A DNA stretch of 7,472 nt from Streptomyces viridochromogenes (lineage in GTDB: Bacteria > Actinomycetota > Actinomycetes > Streptomycetales > Streptomycetaceae), in NCBI RefSeq assembly GCF_001270495.1, contig NZ_LGUR01000035.1:1-7472 (forward strand). The letters run 5' to 3'. Shown piece by piece: positions 6,073 through 7,472 of this stretch. The stretch's first letter is position 1. The number at the start of each line of letters is the position of its first letter. The notes beneath the pieces are model-generated. The model was not told where the DNA came from. It made no database searches and worked only from the letters and a program-made list of their open reading frames with translations. Both the position numbers and the translations under genes were made by a program.

Positions 6073-6134
6073 TCGGAGCGGTGCGTGAACTCCCCGTGGC
6101 TGGATCACGGCGGACGAGTGGCCGGATCTACCGC

Positions 6135-6159
6135 CCTTGCCCAAGGTTCCCCCTGGGAA
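6135..6159. repeat. Two adjacent short palindromes in the phosphatase-lhgO intergenic region
   Basis: CCTTG-CC-CAAGG (6135-6146) is followed directly by TTCCC-CCT-GGGAA (6147-6159). Both are perfect apart from their short centres. They lie about 130-155 bases upstream of the phosphatase start and about 70 bases upstream of the lhgO promoter candidate, so they could serve either gene as operators. No known operator consensus was recognised. Confidence 0.35.
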
Positions 6160-6226
6160 TCGTCACGCCGGGGTGCACGGGCCCCGCTTCCCGTCGGAAC
6201 GCGGTGCTCCCTCGGGTTTGAGTGCG

Positions 6227-6249
6227 TTGTCAGTGGCGCAGTGCATTAT
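6227..6249 (+). promoter_or_regulatory. PafBC/RecA-NDp-like DNA-damage promoter motif before lhgO
   Basis: TTGTCAGTG (6227-6235) is followed by exactly eight bases and then CATTAT (6244-6249). The actinobacterial RecA-independent damage promoter, bound by the PafBC activator, is tTGTCRgtg-N8-TAnnnT. The upstream element and spacing match fully. The -10 differs only in its first base, C instead of T. Transcription would begin near 6255-6257, immediately before the RBS (6257-6267), leaving a short leader to the GTG at 6271. An alternative TTGAGT at 6218-6223 has no well-spaced -10. Confidence 0.55.
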
Positions 6250-6270
6250 CGAAACCGGGAGGTGGAGCAG

Positions 6271-7472
6271 GTGCGGACGATCGCTTACGACTGTGACGTG
6301 CTCGTGGTCGGTGGTGGGATCGTCGGGCTGTCCACGGCGTACGCGATCACACGTGCCGCGCCGGGGACGCGGGTGACCGTGCTGGAGAAGGAGCCGGGTC
6401 CCGCCCGGCATCAGACGGGGCGCAACAGCGGGGTCATCCACAGCGGGATCTACTACCGGCCGGGCTCGCTGAAGGCGCGGTACGCGGTGCGCGGCGCCGC
6501 CGAGATGGTCAAGTTCTGCGCGGAGTACGGCATCGCGCACGCCGTCACCGGCAAGCTGATCGTCGCGACGGAGCGTGCGGAGCTGCCACGGCTGCACGCG
6601 CTGGTGCAGCGCGGCCGGGAGAACGGCATTCCGGTACGGGAGCTGGGCGTCGCCCAGATCGCCGAGTACGAGCCGGAGGTGCGCGGGCTCGCCGCCATAC
6701 ACGTCGGGACGACGGGCGTCTGTGACTTCGTCGGGGTCGCCCGGCAGCTGGCCGAGGCATCCGGGGCGGAGATCCGGTACGGGGCGGAGGTCGAGCGCGT
6801 CGACCGGCGGGCGGAGCTGGGGGTCGCCGTACGGACCACACGCGGTGACGTCGTGCGGGGGCGGGTGCTGGTGAACTGTGCCGGGCTGTACTGCGACGAG
6901 GTGGCCCGGATGACGGGGGACGAGCCCGAGGTGCGGATCGTGCCCTTCCGGGGCGAGTACTACTCGCTGGCTAGGCCCGAGCTGGTGCGGGGGCTGGTGT
7001 ATCCGGTGCCGGACCCGGCGTTTCCGTTCCTCGGGGTGCATCTCACGCGCGGGATCGACGGGGATGTGCACATCGGGCCCAACGCGGTGCCGGCGCTGGC
7101 CCGGGAGGGGTACGGGTGGGGCGTGGTACGACCGCGGGAGGTCGCGGCGACGGTGGCGTGGCCCGGGGTGTGGCGGATGGCGCGACAGCACTGGCGGTAC
7201 GGGGCGGGGGAGCTGCGGCGGTCGGTGTCCCGGGGGGCGTTCACGGAGGCGGTGCGGAGGCTGTTGCCCGCGGTGAACGCGGATGATCTGGTGCCGGCTG
7301 CGGCGGGGGTGCGGGCGCAGGCGGTGTTGCGGGACGGGGCGCTGGTGGACGACTTCCTGATACGGGAGGGGGCGCGGGCCGTGCATGTGCTGAACGCGCC
7401 GAGCCCTGCGGCTACCGCTTCGCTGCCGATCGGGCGGGAGGTTGCGCGGAGGGCGTTGGCGGTGTTGGAGGG
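6271..7472 (+). CDS. lhgO: L-2-hydroxyglutarate oxidase, 3' end cut by the window
   Basis: This FAD-dependent oxidoreductase oxidises L-2-hydroxyglutarate to 2-oxoglutarate, removing a toxic by-product of central metabolism; in E. coli LhgO passes the electrons to the respiratory chain. Four hundred complete codons are visible without a stop, against about 420 in E. coli LhgO, so only the extreme C-terminus is missing. The FAD-binding Rossmann loop GGGIVG is at residues 14-19, with Glu39 in VLEKE at the expected ribose-binding position. The family signature HQTGRNSGVIHSGIYY is at 47-62. PFRGEYY (about 227-233), HIGPNAVPA (about 267-275) and GVRAQAV (about 346-352) also fit DAO-fold family members. 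The GTG start at 6271 has GGGAGGTGGAG at 6257-6267. In-frame GTG codons at 6241 and 6262 lack a suitably placed RBS. The promoter motif upstream suggests damage-linked expression. Confidence 0.88.
   Translation, partial: MRTIAYDCDVLVVGGGIVGLSTAYAITRAAPGTRVTVLEKEPGPARHQTGRNSGVIHSGIYYRPGSLKARYAVRGAAEMVKFCAEYGIAHAVTGKLIVATERAELPRLHALVQRGRENGIPVRELGVAQIAEYEPEVRGLAAIHVGTTGVCDFVGVARQLAEASGAEIRYGAEVERVDRRAELGVAVRTTRGDVVRGRVLVNCAGLYCDEVARMTGDEPEVRIVPFRGEYYSLARPELVRGLVYPVPDPAFPFLGVHLTRGIDGDVHIGPNAVPALAREGYGWGVVRPREVAATVAWPGVWRMARQHWRYGAGELRRSVSRGAFTEAVRRLLPAVNADDLVPAAAGVRAQAVLRDGALVDDFLIREGARAVHVLNAPSPAATASLPIGREVARRALAVLE

Noticed and set aside
4148..6088. Plus-strand open frame of 646 codons opposite the phosphatase gene
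   Set aside because: It overlaps the regulator end, the terminator and the whole phosphatase gene, which has RHGxR and HAE motifs and a signal peptide. It has no domain and no RBS.
6052..6090. PHO-box-like units (GATCACCCGGA and GTTCACGCACC on the minus strand) upstream of the phosphatase
   Set aside because: PhoP boxes are direct repeats in 11-base phase. These two units start 28 bases apart and each has mismatches, so the match is not convincing.
6163..7386. Minus-strand open frame of 407 codons opposite lhgO
   Set aside because: The lhgO frame carries clear FAD and family motifs; the antisense frame is rich in Pro, Arg and His and has no domain.

Overview
The window looks like Streptomyces chromosome or that of a close high-GC actinomycete. 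G+C is very high, codons mostly end in G or C, Shine-Dalgarno sites are GGAGG-like, one gene starts with GTG, and the left end carries hairpin repeats of a kind common in Streptomyces intergenic DNA. No tRNA, rRNA, CRISPR array, transposase or integrase was recognised.

Layout from left to right. Positions 1-288 are non-coding and packed with short GC-rich inverted repeats, including two copies of a dispersed repeat. Positions 289-2385 (minus strand) encode a 698-residue asparagine-synthetase/macrolactam-cyclase-like protein whose ATP-binding motifs look degenerate. Positions 2396-3086 are a long divergent intergenic region with several strong inverted repeats and a candidate promoter. Positions 3087-4511 (plus) encode an NsdA-like helix-turn-helix regulator with a TPR-like helical C-terminal half. 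Positions 4512-4621 hold a terminator hairpin between convergent genes. Positions 4622-6004 (minus) encode a secreted histidine acid phosphatase of the MINPP/phytase branch. Positions 6005-6270 are a second divergent intergenic region with nested inverted repeats on the phosphatase side. On the other side is a motif resembling the RecA-independent (PafBC-type) DNA-damage promoter. From 6271 to the window end (plus, cut off) lies a near-complete L-2-hydroxyglutarate oxidase gene.

The four genes do not form one operon: strands alternate minus, plus, minus, plus. The regulator is divergent from the cyclase-like gene and could control it, but nothing in the sequence proves this. The phosphatase (phosphate scavenging outside the cell) and LhgO (repair of the metabolite L-2-hydroxyglutarate inside it) share an intergenic region but no obvious pathway.

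The most promising leads are: (1) the cyclase-like protein, which keeps the fold landmarks but has lost the acidic residues of both ATP/Mg motifs and has no recognisable lasso precursor or partner here; (2) the damage-type promoter motif in front of lhgO; (3) two places, 2754-2810 and 6032-6072, where overlapping inverted repeats could form mutually exclusive hairpins.
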